Origin: Clostridium gasigenes
GTDB lineage: Bacteria; Bacillota; Clostridia; Clostridiales; Clostridiaceae
Assembly (NCBI RefSeq): GCF_900104115.1
Contig: NZ_FNJM01000002.1
Span: forward strand, 470,729 to 534,728
Direction: 5' to 3'
Length of the DNA stretch: 64,000 nt
The position numbers and the translations under genes were made by a program. This document shows positions 56,287-64,000 of the stretch, piece by piece (the stretch's first letter is position 1; the number at the start of each line of letters is the position of its first letter). The notes beneath the pieces were generated by a model. It was not told the origin of the DNA. It did no database searches and was given only the letters and a program-made list of their open reading frames with translations.

Positions 56287-58578
56287 TTAGTATCTTTTAA
56301 TTTCCCATTCCTTAGGTACTAGCCCTCTATATTTATTATTAAAGTACCTATCATCTATAAGTAATAATCTTCCCCGATCCTCTTCTGTTCTAATTACTCT
56401 TCCAGCAGCTTGAAGCACTTTATTAACTCCAGGATAAACATAAGAATAATCAAATCCCTTATCCTTATAATAATCCTTTATTATATCTCCCTCTTTAGAT
56501 ATTCTAGGAAACCCCACTCCAACAACTATACTTCCAATTAACCTTTTACCTGGTAAATCTATTCCCTCTGAAAATATTCCTCCAACAACACAAAAGGCTG
56601 TTATTTGGGATTCTACTCTAAATCTACTTATAAAGACTTCTCTCTCTTCTTCATTTAACATTTCACCTTGGAGATATGTATTTTTTTGTCCATATAACTC
56701 AACATATTTTTCATATACTTTATTTAAATAATCATAAGATGGTAAGAATACCATATAATTTCCACTTATCTCATTTATAAATTTATTAATTAACTTACAT
56801 ACACTTTCAATATTTCCCGCCCTTTGGTTATATCTCATATTAAGTGGATATCCATATATTTCAAAATTCTCTTTCTTAAATGGCGATGCCAATGTCATTC
56901 TATAGCTATCCTTATTTCCACCAAGTAAATCTATATAATAATTTAAAGGGGTTAATGTTGCTGAAAATAATATAGTTGAATAACTTTCTCTAACTACATT
57001 AGCTAAATTCTTTGATGGATTAACACAAAATAACTTTACTCTTACTTCACTTTTATCCACTTCTACTAATGTTACATATTCCTCTGAATATAACTCAGCT
57101 ACAGAAAGAAAACTCCTAATATCAAAGTATAAATCTAAAACATCCTCATATGCAGATGTTCCTACGCCTCTAACTAAATATTCATCCCCTTCTTTTAATG
57201 CTACTCTTAGTAATCTGTATAATTCATTATATTCCTCTTTATTATATATACTATTTTTTTCTAGTTCTTGAACTTCACTTCTAATATTACCTAATTCCTT
57301 ATTTATAGCATATAATGATTTATATAAAGTTGGCACTGTGCCTTTTACTAATCTACTTACTAATAAAACTTTACTTTTATAAATTTCAGCACTAAACATT
57401 TCTCTTGCTCTGCTAACCAAATTATGTGATTCATCAATTAAAATAATATTTTCACTTCCATCAGCTTCAAATATTCTCTTTAATCTAACTCTAGGATCAA
57501 AAGCATAATTATAATCACAAATAATAGCATCACACCATACACTTATATCTAAAGATAATTCAAAAGGGCATAATTTAAATTCTCTTGCATATTTCTCTAT
57601 TATTTCTCTGGAAATATTCTTTTCTTTGCTAATAACTTCAAAAACTACTTCATTTGCTTTTCCAAAATAATTTACTGCATATTCACAATCATCTGGATTA
57701 CACTTTACCTTATCTTTAAAACATATTTTTTCTTTAGATGTTAATGTAATATTTCTGCATTTAAGACCTTTTCCTTTTAGCTTAATAAAAGCTTCCTCTG
57801 CAACTGTTCTTGTGATTGTTTTTGCAGTTAAATATATTATTCTCTTCCCCTTGCCTTCTCCTAAAGCCTTTATAGAAGGATAAATAGTTGATATTGTTTT
57901 TCCTATTCCAGTTGGTGCTTGTGCAAAAAGCATACTTTTTTGCTTTATAGTTTTATAACAATTAAGCGCCAGCTCTCTTTGGCCTTTTCTATATGTATCA
58001 AAGGGAAACTCTAAAGATTTAATAGATACATCTCTTTCTTTATTTAACTTTCCCTTTAGTTTTACCCACTTACTATATTCATTTATAATATTATATACAA
58101 ATTCCTCCAGTTCTTTTAATTCATATACTTTATCAAAACTTTTAACTTCATTTGTTTCTATATTATAATAACTAAGTCTTACACTAATATTACTTAATGC
58201 ATTTTTCTCCCCATATATATATGCATAAAATTTTCCTTGAGCCCAATGTATCTCATTATATTCTTCCTCTATAAAAATTAATGATTTAAAAGTAGATTTA
58301 ATTTCTTCTATAATAACTAAATCATTTTCAAATATTATACCATCACATCGTCCCTCTACATTTAAAACAATATTATCTATATAAAATTCCCTTTCTAGTT
58401 TAACTTCCTTTTCATAATTCTTATATATAGTTGCATTGCTAGCTTGCAACTTTTGATGAGCTAATGTTCCTTCTAAGGCTCTATTCTTTCCCATATATCT
58501 ATCATCTAAATGTCCTCTTCTAAGAACAAATTCAATAACACCTCTAACCGAATCCCTTATTTTAACCCTTGTATCCAT
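56287..58578 (-). CDS. DinG/XPD-type helicase with N-terminal PD-(D/E)XK nuclease-like domain
   Basis: A 763-residue protein. Residues ~35-170 carry a RecB/Cas4-like nuclease signature: GTLAHQKLQ (His41), GRCDGI (Asp79) and EEIKS (Glu92, Lys94). The helicase follows: Walker A APTGIGKT (221-228), a cysteine set for an Fe-S cluster (Cys287, 293, 298, 337), DESH (382-385), and motif VI QAAGRVIRTEEDRGRLLLID. It should unwind DNA or R-loops 5'-3' and may also cut it; repair rather than defence is the default reading. It lies alone between terminators. Confidence 0.9.
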   Translation of the reverse strand: MDTRVKIRDSVRGVIEFVLRRGHLDDRYMGKNRALEGTLAHQKLQASNATIYKNYEKEVKLEREFYIDNIVLNVEGRCDGIIFENDLVIIEEIKSTFKSLIFIEEEYNEIHWAQGKFYAYIYGEKNALSNISVRLSYYNIETNEVKSFDKVYELKELEEFVYNIINEYSKWVKLKGKLNKERDVSIKSLEFPFDTYRKGQRELALNCYKTIKQKSMLFAQAPTGIGKTISTIYPSIKALGEGKGKRIIYLTAKTITRTVAEEAFIKLKGKGLKCRNITLTSKEKICFKDKVKCNPDDCEYAVNYFGKANEVVFEVISKEKNISREIIEKYAREFKLCPFELSLDISVWCDAIICDYNYAFDPRVRLKRIFEADGSENIILIDESHNLVSRAREMFSAEIYKSKVLLVSRLVKGTVPTLYKSLYAINKELGNIRSEVQELEKNSIYNKEEYNELYRLLRVALKEGDEYLVRGVGTSAYEDVLDLYFDIRSFLSVAELYSEEYVTLVEVDKSEVRVKLFCVNPSKNLANVVRESYSTILFSATLTPLNYYIDLLGGNKDSYRMTLASPFKKENFEIYGYPLNMRYNQRAGNIESVCKLINKFINEISGNYMVFLPSYDYLNKVYEKYVELYGQKNTYLQGEMLNEEEREVFISRFRVESQITAFCVVGGIFSEGIDLPGKRLIGSIVVGVGFPRISKEGDIIKDYYKDKGFDYSYVYPGVNKVLQAAGRVIRTEEDRGRLLLIDDRYFNNKYRGLVPKEWEIKRY

Positions 58579-58643
58579 TTCATTTACCTATCCTCATTTT
58601 TCTATATAGATATTATACCCTAATATTTCACTTTAAAGAGTTT

Positions 58644-58700
58644 AAATGAAATAACAAGTCAAATATTCTAAATATATTGTTTTGGAAGTCCCTTAAATAA
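58644..58700. repeat. Variant of the dispersed palindromic element
   Basis: AAATGAAATAACAAGTC (58644-58660), then GGAAGTCCCTTAAATAAATA (58685-58704), which matches the left arm of the 55136 element (TCCCTAAATAAATAA). The copy looks rearranged and merges into the terminator of the DUF1836 gene. Confidence 0.45.
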
Positions 58701-58702
58701 AT

Positions 58703-58737
58703 AAAGACCTTAGATTTATTGAAAATCTAAGATCTTT
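58703..58737 (-). terminator. Terminator downstream of the DUF1836 gene
   Basis: AAAGACCTTAGATTT (58703-58717) pairs with AAATCTAAGATCTTT (58723-58737), one mismatch, followed on the minus strand by ATTTATTTAAG. Confidence 0.8.
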
Positions 58738-58765
58738 TAAATAATTTTCCATATTTTTTATATAC

Positions 58766-59359
58766 CTAATCTTCTTCATGAAATTCATTAACTACTTTTT
58801 GAACTAGTTTTTTAATAGCACTTGCTTGAGCAATTAATGACATTACTGAAACAAATGTTCTTATACTATTTTCATCTTTATCATTTAAATCTAACCCTTT
58901 TATAATATCTTCTAATCTTTCTTCTTCTACCGCTGGCGTACTTAAATTCTCATTAAAGCTTTTACTTTGAGTTTCTGAGAATATTTTATAAGCCACTTCC
59001 CATGATATTATATCATCTGTTCTATCATTAATCTCATTAAAGGCTAAACTAAATACCTTTTTAATTTCTTCAGTTGTTAAAACTGGTCTCATATAACTTA
59101 ATAATACTAATTGTACTAAATGTATTTTAGTATATCCTCTTTTTTTCCCATCCTCAGGTTTAGTTATAACTTCACTCTTTATATAATTTTGAACTATATT
59201 ATTAGTATATTTATCCTCTGGAAATTTATCATTTAAAAAATCTATAACTTGAGATAGGAAAAGGTCATACTTAGGAAGCTCATCATAGGAAACCATATTA
59301 TTCTTAGACATCTCTTCTGTAGTCTGCCTTATATAATCTGCATCAATTTTTTTAACCAT
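58766..59359 (-). CDS. DUF1836 family protein
   Basis: A 197-residue cytoplasmic protein of the DUF1836 (YkrK-like) family: LPKYDLFLSQVIDFLNDKF, YTNNIVQNYIKSEVITKPED and GKKRGYTKIHLVQLVLLSYM. The last block looks like a MerR-type winged-helix segment, so it may be a regulator. The ~40-residue C-terminal helix is acidic then basic. Function unknown. Confidence 0.82.
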   Translation of the reverse strand: MVKKIDADYIRQTTEEMSKNNMVSYDELPKYDLFLSQVIDFLNDKFPEDKYTNNIVQNYIKSEVITKPEDGKKRGYTKIHLVQLVLLSYMRPVLTTEEIKKVFSLAFNEINDRTDDIISWEVAYKIFSETQSKSFNENLSTPAVEEERLEDIIKGLDLNDKDENSIRTFVSVMSLIAQASAIKKLVQKVVNEFHEED

Positions 59360-59736
59360 ATTATATCCACCTTTACCTTTTAATTAATCTTATATTTTAA
59401 TTATATAGTACCCATAAACTTATTACAAGTTACTTCTGCCTATTTTATAATTTTTTTTACTAATTCCATTTTTTATATACTATATTTATGTTTTTATAGC
59501 TTAAATTAAATATTCCAAATACTTTTTTCAATATATGTAAACTTAACTATTTAAGAAATTATGTATTTCGACATATTAAAAAATTATAAATCCAGAATTA
59601 TTTTTACATATTTTGTATATTTTATTTTGTATTTTTAAGTTTGCTTAAGTCTATTATTTAATTACTACTCTTATAAACAAGTGTACAAGCCATTTGTTTA
59701 TAACTACTATTTAAATGGCAATTTATCAAATTACTC
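59360..59736. other. Extremely AT-rich intergenic region
   Basis: Upstream part of a 540-bp gap between DUF1836 and abrB. No reading frame with a ribosome site and no stable hairpin was found. The composition suggests a regulatory, possibly bent, region. Confidence 0.5.
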
Positions 59737-59856
59737 TTGACTTTTCTAATTTATGGTAGTATATTTTATTTACGGAGTTTTTTTATATAAGTATTTTATA
59801 ATTTGAAAAAATTATTTCACTTTTATATTGACTTTTAATTACATATTTAGTATTAT
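59737..59856 (+). promoter_or_regulatory. Two tandem abrB promoters
   Basis: P1: TTGACT (59737-59742), 17 bp, TATATT (59760-59765). P2: TTGACT (59828-59833), 17 bp, TATTAT (59851-59856). Both share the same -35 and spacer length. Tandem starts are also known for Bacillus abrB. The Spo0A box TTTGTCGAA is not seen; TGTCGAA occurs at 59869-59875 just downstream of P2 and could be a partial match. Confidence 0.65.
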
Positions 59857-59899
59857 TGAGTTGCAAGATGTCGAAACTTGTTTCAAGGAGGAATTTAAA

Positions 59900-60139
59900 A
59901 TGAAATCAACTGGTGTAGTAAGAAGAGTAGATGAATTAGGAAGAATAGTTATTCCTATAGAATTAAGAAGAACTTTAGATATCGCTGAAAAAGATGCATT
60001 AGAAATTTATGTAGATGGTGAACAAATCATATTAAAGAAATACCAACCTGCATGTATCTTCTGTGGAGATGCTAGAGATGTTACTAATTATAAAGGTAAG
60101 AATATCTGTAAAAACTGTATGGCTGAATTAAAAAGTTAA
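59900..60139 (+). CDS. abrB: AbrB-family transition-state regulator
   Basis: A 79-residue AbrB: the swapped-hairpin DNA-binding domain MKSTGVVRRVDELGRIVIPI plus ELRRTLDIAEKDALEIYVDG, then a C-terminal part with two CxxC pairs (ACIFCGDARDV, ICKNCMAELKS), which may bind zinc. It represses post-exponential genes and solventogenesis/sporulation in clostridia. The start is ATG 59900, eight bases after AAGGAGG; the 24 upstream in-frame codons are not translated. Convergent to rsmI, as in Bacillus. Confidence 0.95.
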   Translation: MKSTGVVRRVDELGRIVIPIELRRTLDIAEKDALEIYVDGEQIILKKYQPACIFCGDARDVTNYKGKNICKNCMAELKS

Positions 60140-60161
60140 TTTTGTCATTTTTACAGTTTAA

Positions 60162-60226
60162 AGAATAGTTTAAGATTTTTTTCTCAAACTATTCTAACCC
60201 CGTAGATTTACATAATCTACGGGGTT
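60162..60226 (+). terminator. Two consecutive hairpins after abrB
   Basis: AGAATAGTTTAAG (from 60162) pairs with the segment ending at 60195. Then AACCCCGTAGATT (60196-60208) pairs perfectly with 60214-60226, followed by ATTTAATT. The second is a classical GC-rich terminator. Confidence 0.88.
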
Positions 60227-60250
60227 ATTTAATTAGGTCTATATATATAT

Positions 60251-60278
60251 AAGGGACCTTCAAATAAATAGCAAGTCA
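60251..60278. repeat. Half copy of the dispersed palindromic element next to the rsmI stop
   Basis: AAGGGACCTTCAAATAAATA followed by GCAAGTCAG, five bases before the rsmI stop codon. It matches the left arm of other family members; the right arm is missing or lies within rsmI. Confidence 0.45.
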
Positions 60279-60283
60279 GTATA

Positions 60284-61129
60284 CTATAATTCAGTTGAAT
60301 ATTTATATACTTCATTCTTTGGTAAATTTCTTTCTTTAGCAACTATTTTAATTGCTTGTTTTTTATCTATTCCAGATTCAATAGTTTTTAAAATATGATC
60401 CTGTATAGTTAAGTCGCTCCATAACGCTTCTTTTTCTGCTTTAATTTCTTCTTCTGATTTACCCTCTACAACTAAAACAAACTCACCCCTAGGTCTCTTC
60501 TCAACAAAATGATTAATGCAATCTTCTATAGATCCTCTTACTATTTCTTCATGAAGTTTAGTTAGTTCTCTACAAGCTGCAATTTTTCTATTTCCTAAGG
60601 TATCTTTTAAGTAAGTTAGCGTATCTAGCAACCTATGCGGTGCCTCATAAAACACTAATGTTTCTTTAGCATTTATTATTTCCTCTATAATAATTTTTCT
60701 ATCTTTATTTTCCCTTGGTAAAAACCCTCTAAATAAAAATTTAGTAGTATCTAATCCTGAATATACTACTGCTGTTGTTATAGCCGTTGCCCCCGGCAGA
60801 ACTTCAAAAGCTATCCCCTTTTCTATACACTTAGCCACAATAACACTTCCAGGATCAGAAATACCTGGAGTTCCTGCATCGCTAACTAAAGCTATATTTA
60901 AACCTTCTGCAAGTTTAGTTATTATATTTTCACTTTGTCCTTGTTCATTATGTTGATGATAGCTGTATAATTTCTTTTTTATATTAAAATGATTAAGTAA
61001 CTTCAGAGTTTGTCTTGTATCCTCTGCTGCTATAATATCTGCATTTTGTAGGACTTCTAATGCTCTTAATGTTATATCCTTTAAATTACCTATTGGTGTT
61101 GGAACTAAATATAGTTTTCCATAAGCCAT
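60284..61129 (-). CDS. rsmI: 16S rRNA (cytidine1402-2'-O)-methyltransferase
   Basis: A 281-residue tetrapyrrole-methylase-fold enzyme: LYLVPTPIGNLKDITLRALE at the N terminus, AAEDTRQTLKLLNHF, and the SAM loop ALVSDAGTPGISDPG; FYEAPHRLLDTL and ACRELTKLHEE are RsmI landmarks. It methylates the 2'-OH of C1402 in the decoding site. It is 2 bp downstream of the methyltransferase gene and convergent to abrB, the Bacillus yabB-yabC-abrB arrangement. Confidence 0.96.
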   Translation of the reverse strand: MAYGKLYLVPTPIGNLKDITLRALEVLQNADIIAAEDTRQTLKLLNHFNIKKKLYSYHQHNEQGQSENIITKLAEGLNIALVSDAGTPGISDPGSVIVAKCIEKGIAFEVLPGATAITTAVVYSGLDTTKFLFRGFLPRENKDRKIIIEEIINAKETLVFYEAPHRLLDTLTYLKDTLGNRKIAACRELTKLHEEIVRGSIEDCINHFVEKRPRGEFVLVVEGKSEEEIKAEKEALWSDLTIQDHILKTIESGIDKKQAIKIVAKERNLPKNEVYKYSTEL

Positions 61130-61131
61130 AA

Positions 61132-61881
61132 TTATTCCTCTCTTCCGTAAATTTTATTTATTTCATCTGAATACGTTCCATCTTCATTATATACATATAG
61201 TGAAGGTTCCCACTTTAAAAATGATCCACCATCTCTTTGCCCTTCTACTAGTACAATATTAGGTGGTTTCTTAGAGTTTGGATGAATAAGTTTTACTCTC
61301 TTAGGTTCTATATTATATTTTCTCATTAACTCAAATATATCTATAAGTCTTTCTGGTCTATGTACCATATACATACGTCCATTATCTTTAAGTAGCTTTT
61401 TAGCAGATGCTATAACATCCTCTAGGTTGCATAAAACCTCATGCCTTGCTATTGCAAGCTTATCATCAGGGTTTACTATACCTGCATTATTTAACTTGTA
61501 TGGTGGGTTTACAGTTAACACATCATATCTACCTAATTCACTAAGTAACTTCTTATCCTTCAAATCACCATGTACAAAAGATATTTTATCTTGTAATTTA
61601 TTAAGTTTAACACTTCTTTCTGCCATTTCTACCATATCATCTTGAATTTCTAAACCAATAACACTTTCTGGCTCATATTTTCCCCAAAGTAAAAATGGTA
61701 CTATCCCTGTTCCAGTACATATATCTATAACTTTATGTTTTCTTTTAACATTTGCAAAATCAGCTAAAAGAACTGCATCTACTCCAAATCTAAATCCAGC
61801 ATTCTTTTGAATTAAATGAAGACCCTTTAATTGAAGATCATCTATAGCTTCATTTTCTAATAAACTCACTTTTTCTTCCAT
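61132..61881 (-). CDS. tRNA1(Val) (adenine37-N6)-methyltransferase-like (YabB/TrmN6)
   Basis: A 249-residue class I methyltransferase: SAM loop VIDICTGTGIVPFLL (about residues 45-59), the acidic GLEIQDDMVEMAERS, and the N6-adenine motif NPPY in LTVNPPYKL. The N terminus GLHLIQKNAGFRFGVDAVLL is typical of YabB/TrmN6. It lies 2 bp upstream of rsmI, with which it is translated. The exact target is inferred from family. Confidence 0.9.
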   Translation of the reverse strand: MEEKVSLLENEAIDDLQLKGLHLIQKNAGFRFGVDAVLLADFANVKRKHKVIDICTGTGIVPFLLWGKYEPESVIGLEIQDDMVEMAERSVKLNKLQDKISFVHGDLKDKKLLSELGRYDVLTVNPPYKLNNAGIVNPDDKLAIARHEVLCNLEDVIASAKKLLKDNGRMYMVHRPERLIDIFELMRKYNIEPKRVKLIHPNSKKPPNIVLVEGQRDGGSFLKWEPSLYVYNEDGTYSDEINKIYGREE

Positions 61882-61965
61882 GATATCATCCTTTTTATCT
61901 TCTTTTTTCCTAATTATAACCCACTCCTATATAATTGACAATTAACTTTAAATAACATAACAAAA

Positions 61966-61995
61966 AAAAGACTAAGCAGATACGCTTAGTCTTTT
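61966..61995 (-). terminator. Terminator of the NlpC/P60 gene
   Basis: AAAAGACTAAGC (61966-61977) pairs with GCTTAGTCTTTT (61984-61995) around a 6-base loop, followed on the minus strand by further T residues. Confidence 0.9.
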
Positions 61996-62003
61996 AATTA
62001 CTA

Positions 62004-63305
62004 TTATAATATTCTTCTTGCTGAATTAAATGATGTAACTGGAGATATCTTAACCTTCTCTCCTGGTTGTGGAGCATTTATATAATTACCATTACCAACA
62101 TATATTCCAACATGATCTAATCCATATGTGAATACTAAGTCTCCTGGTTGTAAGTCAGCTTGTGAAACTGCACTACCTCTGCCAGCTTGGTCCCATGTAG
62201 TTCTACCTATTTCTATTCCGGCTGCATTTCTATATACAAAGCTTGTAAGTCCTGAACAATCAAATGTATCAGCCCCTGTTGCTCCAAAAACATAGTCTCT
62301 ACCTAAGTATTGATATGCATAATTAACAATTGCGTTTCCTGAACTAGATGATCCACTTCCTGAACCAGCTGATCCATTTCCTGAACTAGCTCCCCCATCG
62401 CCTCTACTAGGCATATTAGTATCAACATATGCCTGTGCTTGTTCTTCAGCTTCAGCTTCTGCTTTAGCTTTAGCTTCTTCTTCTAATTGATAAATTCTTT
62501 CCTTACCCTTTTCAATATAGATATCCACTTCTGCTGTTACAGTAGGACTCTTAAGTTGATTCTCTTTAATACTTCTTAATTGATTTATAGCTGCTTGAAG
62601 AGTATCACTTGAATCTTGTGAGTTATTTATCATATCAAATTGAGCTTGAACTAAGCTTCTTTCTACAACTGATAAATATTCTAAATCAAATTTATCCTGT
62701 TCTATTTTTGCTTCTGCACTAAGAACTTCTTGTTCTTTTCTCTTAACCTCAAATTCGTCTAAATTCTTTTTAGTTTCTTCATTAAGTGTTGCTATTTCTT
62801 TTGCGTTCTGTTCTAATAAAGCTGTTTTTTGATCTAATTTTTCTTTTTTCTCTAGTAATTCACTTACAACTTTTTTATCAATATTAACTAGTTTACTAGT
62901 AGAATCAACCTTATTTATAAGATCGCTGAAACTATCTGCAGTAAATAGAATCATCAAGTAACTACTTTGTCCACCTGATTTATATAACTCTCTTAATCTA
63001 TTCCCTAAAACTTCTTCTTTTTCTGCGATTTCTATCTTTGAGGTTTCAATATCTTTTTTAGTGTTTTCCACCTCATCTTTTATATCTTGCATCTTTATTT
63101 TATTTTCTTCTACTTTTGCCACTAATGGATCTATTTCTGCATTTAAGCTATATATCTTACTTTTTATATTCTCTATCTTCTTATTTATGTCTTCGTATTT
63201 ATTTTGGCTCTCAATTACTTCTTGGCTTGGTGTTGCAAATACAGTCACCCCAGAAGTTAAAACTAATGCCACTGCTAAAACAGCTGATAAGATTCTTTTT
63301 TTCAT
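62004..63305 (-). CDS. Secreted NlpC/P60 peptidoglycan endopeptidase with coiled-coil domain
   Basis: A 433-residue exported hydrolase: signal peptide ending TVFA (residue 25), a long CwlO/PcsB-like coiled coil (30-285), a Gly/Ser linker (about 300-325, GSAGSGSGSSSSG) and a C-terminal NlpC/P60 domain with catalytic Cys in DTFDCSGLTSF, His in LDHVGIYVGNG and a third polar residue near NYINAPQPG. It cuts stem peptides (D-Glu-dibasic bonds). The coiled coil is the type controlled by FtsEX, encoded at 38180-39746. ATG start with AAGGA. Confidence 0.93.
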   Translation of the reverse strand: MKKRILSAVLAVALVLTSGVTVFATPSQEVIESQNKYEDINKKIENIKSKIYSLNAEIDPLVAKVEENKIKMQDIKDEVENTKKDIETSKIEIAEKEEVLGNRLRELYKSGGQSSYLMILFTADSFSDLINKVDSTSKLVNIDKKVVSELLEKKEKLDQKTALLEQNAKEIATLNEETKKNLDEFEVKRKEQEVLSAEAKIEQDKFDLEYLSVVERSLVQAQFDMINNSQDSSDTLQAAINQLRSIKENQLKSPTVTAEVDIYIEKGKERIYQLEEEAKAKAEAEAEEQAQAYVDTNMPSRGDGGASSGNGSAGSGSGSSSSGNAIVNYAYQYLGRDYVFGATGADTFDCSGLTSFVYRNAAGIEIGRTTWDQAGRGSAVSQADLQPGDLVFTYGLDHVGIYVGNGNYINAPQPGEKVKISPVTSFNSARRIL

Positions 63306-63528
63306 AAGCTATACGGTCCTTAGACCTCCCCCTCTCAAATATATTATGTTACCATTATATCACTTATTAAGTGCTTGGACAATGGTAAATTTTAAAAAAT
63401 GAGCTGTTAAGCTGATGTAAATGTATTCTATACATATCCAAACTAAGATTTACTCGTTTTTATTTGCAAGATTTTTTCATCTATAATTTATTTATATGTT
63501 TAAATTATTATATTATTATCATTTATAA

Positions 63529-63831
63529 TCAAACCTTATATTTTTTCCCTGCTACCCTTTGTGCTACAGTTGCCATTAACATAAACAATATAAATATTAT
63601 TACTATATAATTTGACTTTTGATCTAATAAATAATCCAATATCATTAATACTAATCCTATAATTCCTACCGATATATTAAACTTACCATTAAAGCAAATA
63701 TATTTTTCGGTATCCTTATACATACTACTAATAATTAATATTTCTTTTAATTTTTTACTCTTTAACATGATAAATCCCATTATTATAAATCCCATACTTG
63801 CAATGCCTATAATAATTGTTGTTACATTCAT
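63529..63831 (-). CDS. Small membrane protein, DUF3784-like
   Basis: A 100-residue protein with three membrane helices (2-23, 50-67, 72-88) and a cytoplasmic loop KDTEKYICFNGKFNISVG, a pattern of DUF3784. Function unknown. ATG start with AAGGAG. It has its own promoter with a palindrome near the start. Confidence 0.7.
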   Translation of the reverse strand: MNVTTIIIGIASMGFIIMGFIMLKSKKLKEILIISSMYKDTEKYICFNGKFNISVGIIGLVLMILDYLLDQKSNYIVIIFILFMLMATVAQRVAGKKYKV

Positions 63832-63858
63832 TTTTATAATCTCCTTTTAATATGTCGC

Positions 63859-63917
63859 GTAGCCTAGGCTACACTTATTTTATTTACTATATTAATATAA
63901 TAAATTCCTCTTTTCAA
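63859..63917 (-). promoter_or_regulatory. Promoter of the DUF3784-like gene with a 14-bp palindrome
   Basis: Minus-strand TTGAAA (63912-63917), 17-bp spacer, TAATAT (63889-63894). GTAGCCTAGGCTAC at 63859-63872 is a perfect palindrome just downstream of the predicted start site and stands out by its GC content. A repressor operator is likely; the binding protein is unknown. Confidence 0.6.
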
Positions 63918-63937
63918 TACTTTATTATATAAAACTA

Positions 63938-63967
63938 TTGACATATGTACATATAATTATATATAAT
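63938..63967 (+). promoter_or_regulatory. tRNA promoter
   Basis: TTGACA (63938-63943), 18-bp spacer, TATAAT (63962-63967), 12 bp before the tRNA, a typical strong stable-RNA promoter. Confidence 0.85.
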
Positions 63968-63979
63968 GGTAACATACTT

Positions 63980-64000
63980 CGGGGTGTGGCGCAGATGGGA
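63980..64000 (+). tRNA. tRNA-Pro, 5' end only
   Basis: The last 21 bases, beginning CGGGGTGTGGCGCAG, are the acceptor stem and D-arm start typical of bacterial tRNA-Pro (CGGGGTG with GCGCAG). The anticodon is outside the window, so the isoacceptor is unknown. A consensus promoter lies just upstream. Confidence 0.75.

Overview
This is a low-GC chromosomal segment of a Clostridium sensu stricto-like (cluster I) bacterium. The case rests on very AT-rich codon use, strong AGGAGG-type ribosome sites, a clostripain, a zinc phospholipase C of the alpha-toxin fold, a Tneap-type I-B CRISPR locus and clostridial gene neighbourhoods. The species cannot be fixed from the sequence. Most genes lie on the minus strand.

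Layout. 1-8512: the leader end of a CRISPR array (three repeats visible, the array runs off the window start) and a complete minus-strand operon cas6-cas8-cas7-cas5-cas3-cas4-cas1-cas2. 8893-11362: a secreted DUF6241-like protein and a RepA_N-type protein followed by a DnaB helicase, a plasmid- or phage-like replication pair. 11586-14809: clostripain and a phospholipase C homologue whose C2-like domain is cut off by one in-frame TAA. 15041-16013: a membrane protein/XRE regulator/membrane peptide operon under a promoter that carries a 16-bp perfect inverted repeat. 16215-20460: a decayed insertion sequence (about 26-bp imperfect terminal repeats, remnant of a transposase C terminus) next to a Tn554-type tnpA-tnpB-tnpC recombinase module. 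20700-24346: a ClC channel and an LtaS-like synthase.

24529-34194 forms a starch/cyclodextrin locus: secreted CGTase, a binding lipoprotein and two permeases with no ATPase gene, a cytoplasmic GH13 cyclomaltodextrinase/neopullulanase, and two LacI-type regulators with related operator-like sites. CGTase would make cyclodextrins outside, the ABC system would import them and the GH13 enzyme would open and cleave them inside.

34460-47775 is mainly housekeeping: a serine hydrolase, ftsE-ftsX-ctp-PDZ (the Bacillus ftsEX-ctpB-minJ order), two YitT proteins, a split transketolase, and acpS-ydcC-alr-mazE-mazF (Bacillus order). 48227-56117: a flavodiiron-rubredoxin-NADH reductase fusion with a Fur/PerR-type box at its promoter, galE, a second ClC, YihY and an aldose epimerase. 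56287-64000: a nuclease-DinG helicase fusion, DUF1836, abrB, rsmI, a tRNA/rRNA methyltransferase, an NlpC/P60 hydrolase, a small membrane protein and the first 21 bases of a tRNA-Pro.

Threading through intergenic gaps is a family of small AT-rich palindromes built on the core AAATAAATAACWAGTC, and many good intrinsic terminators. Function calls come from motif and family recognition by eye; no database search was run.
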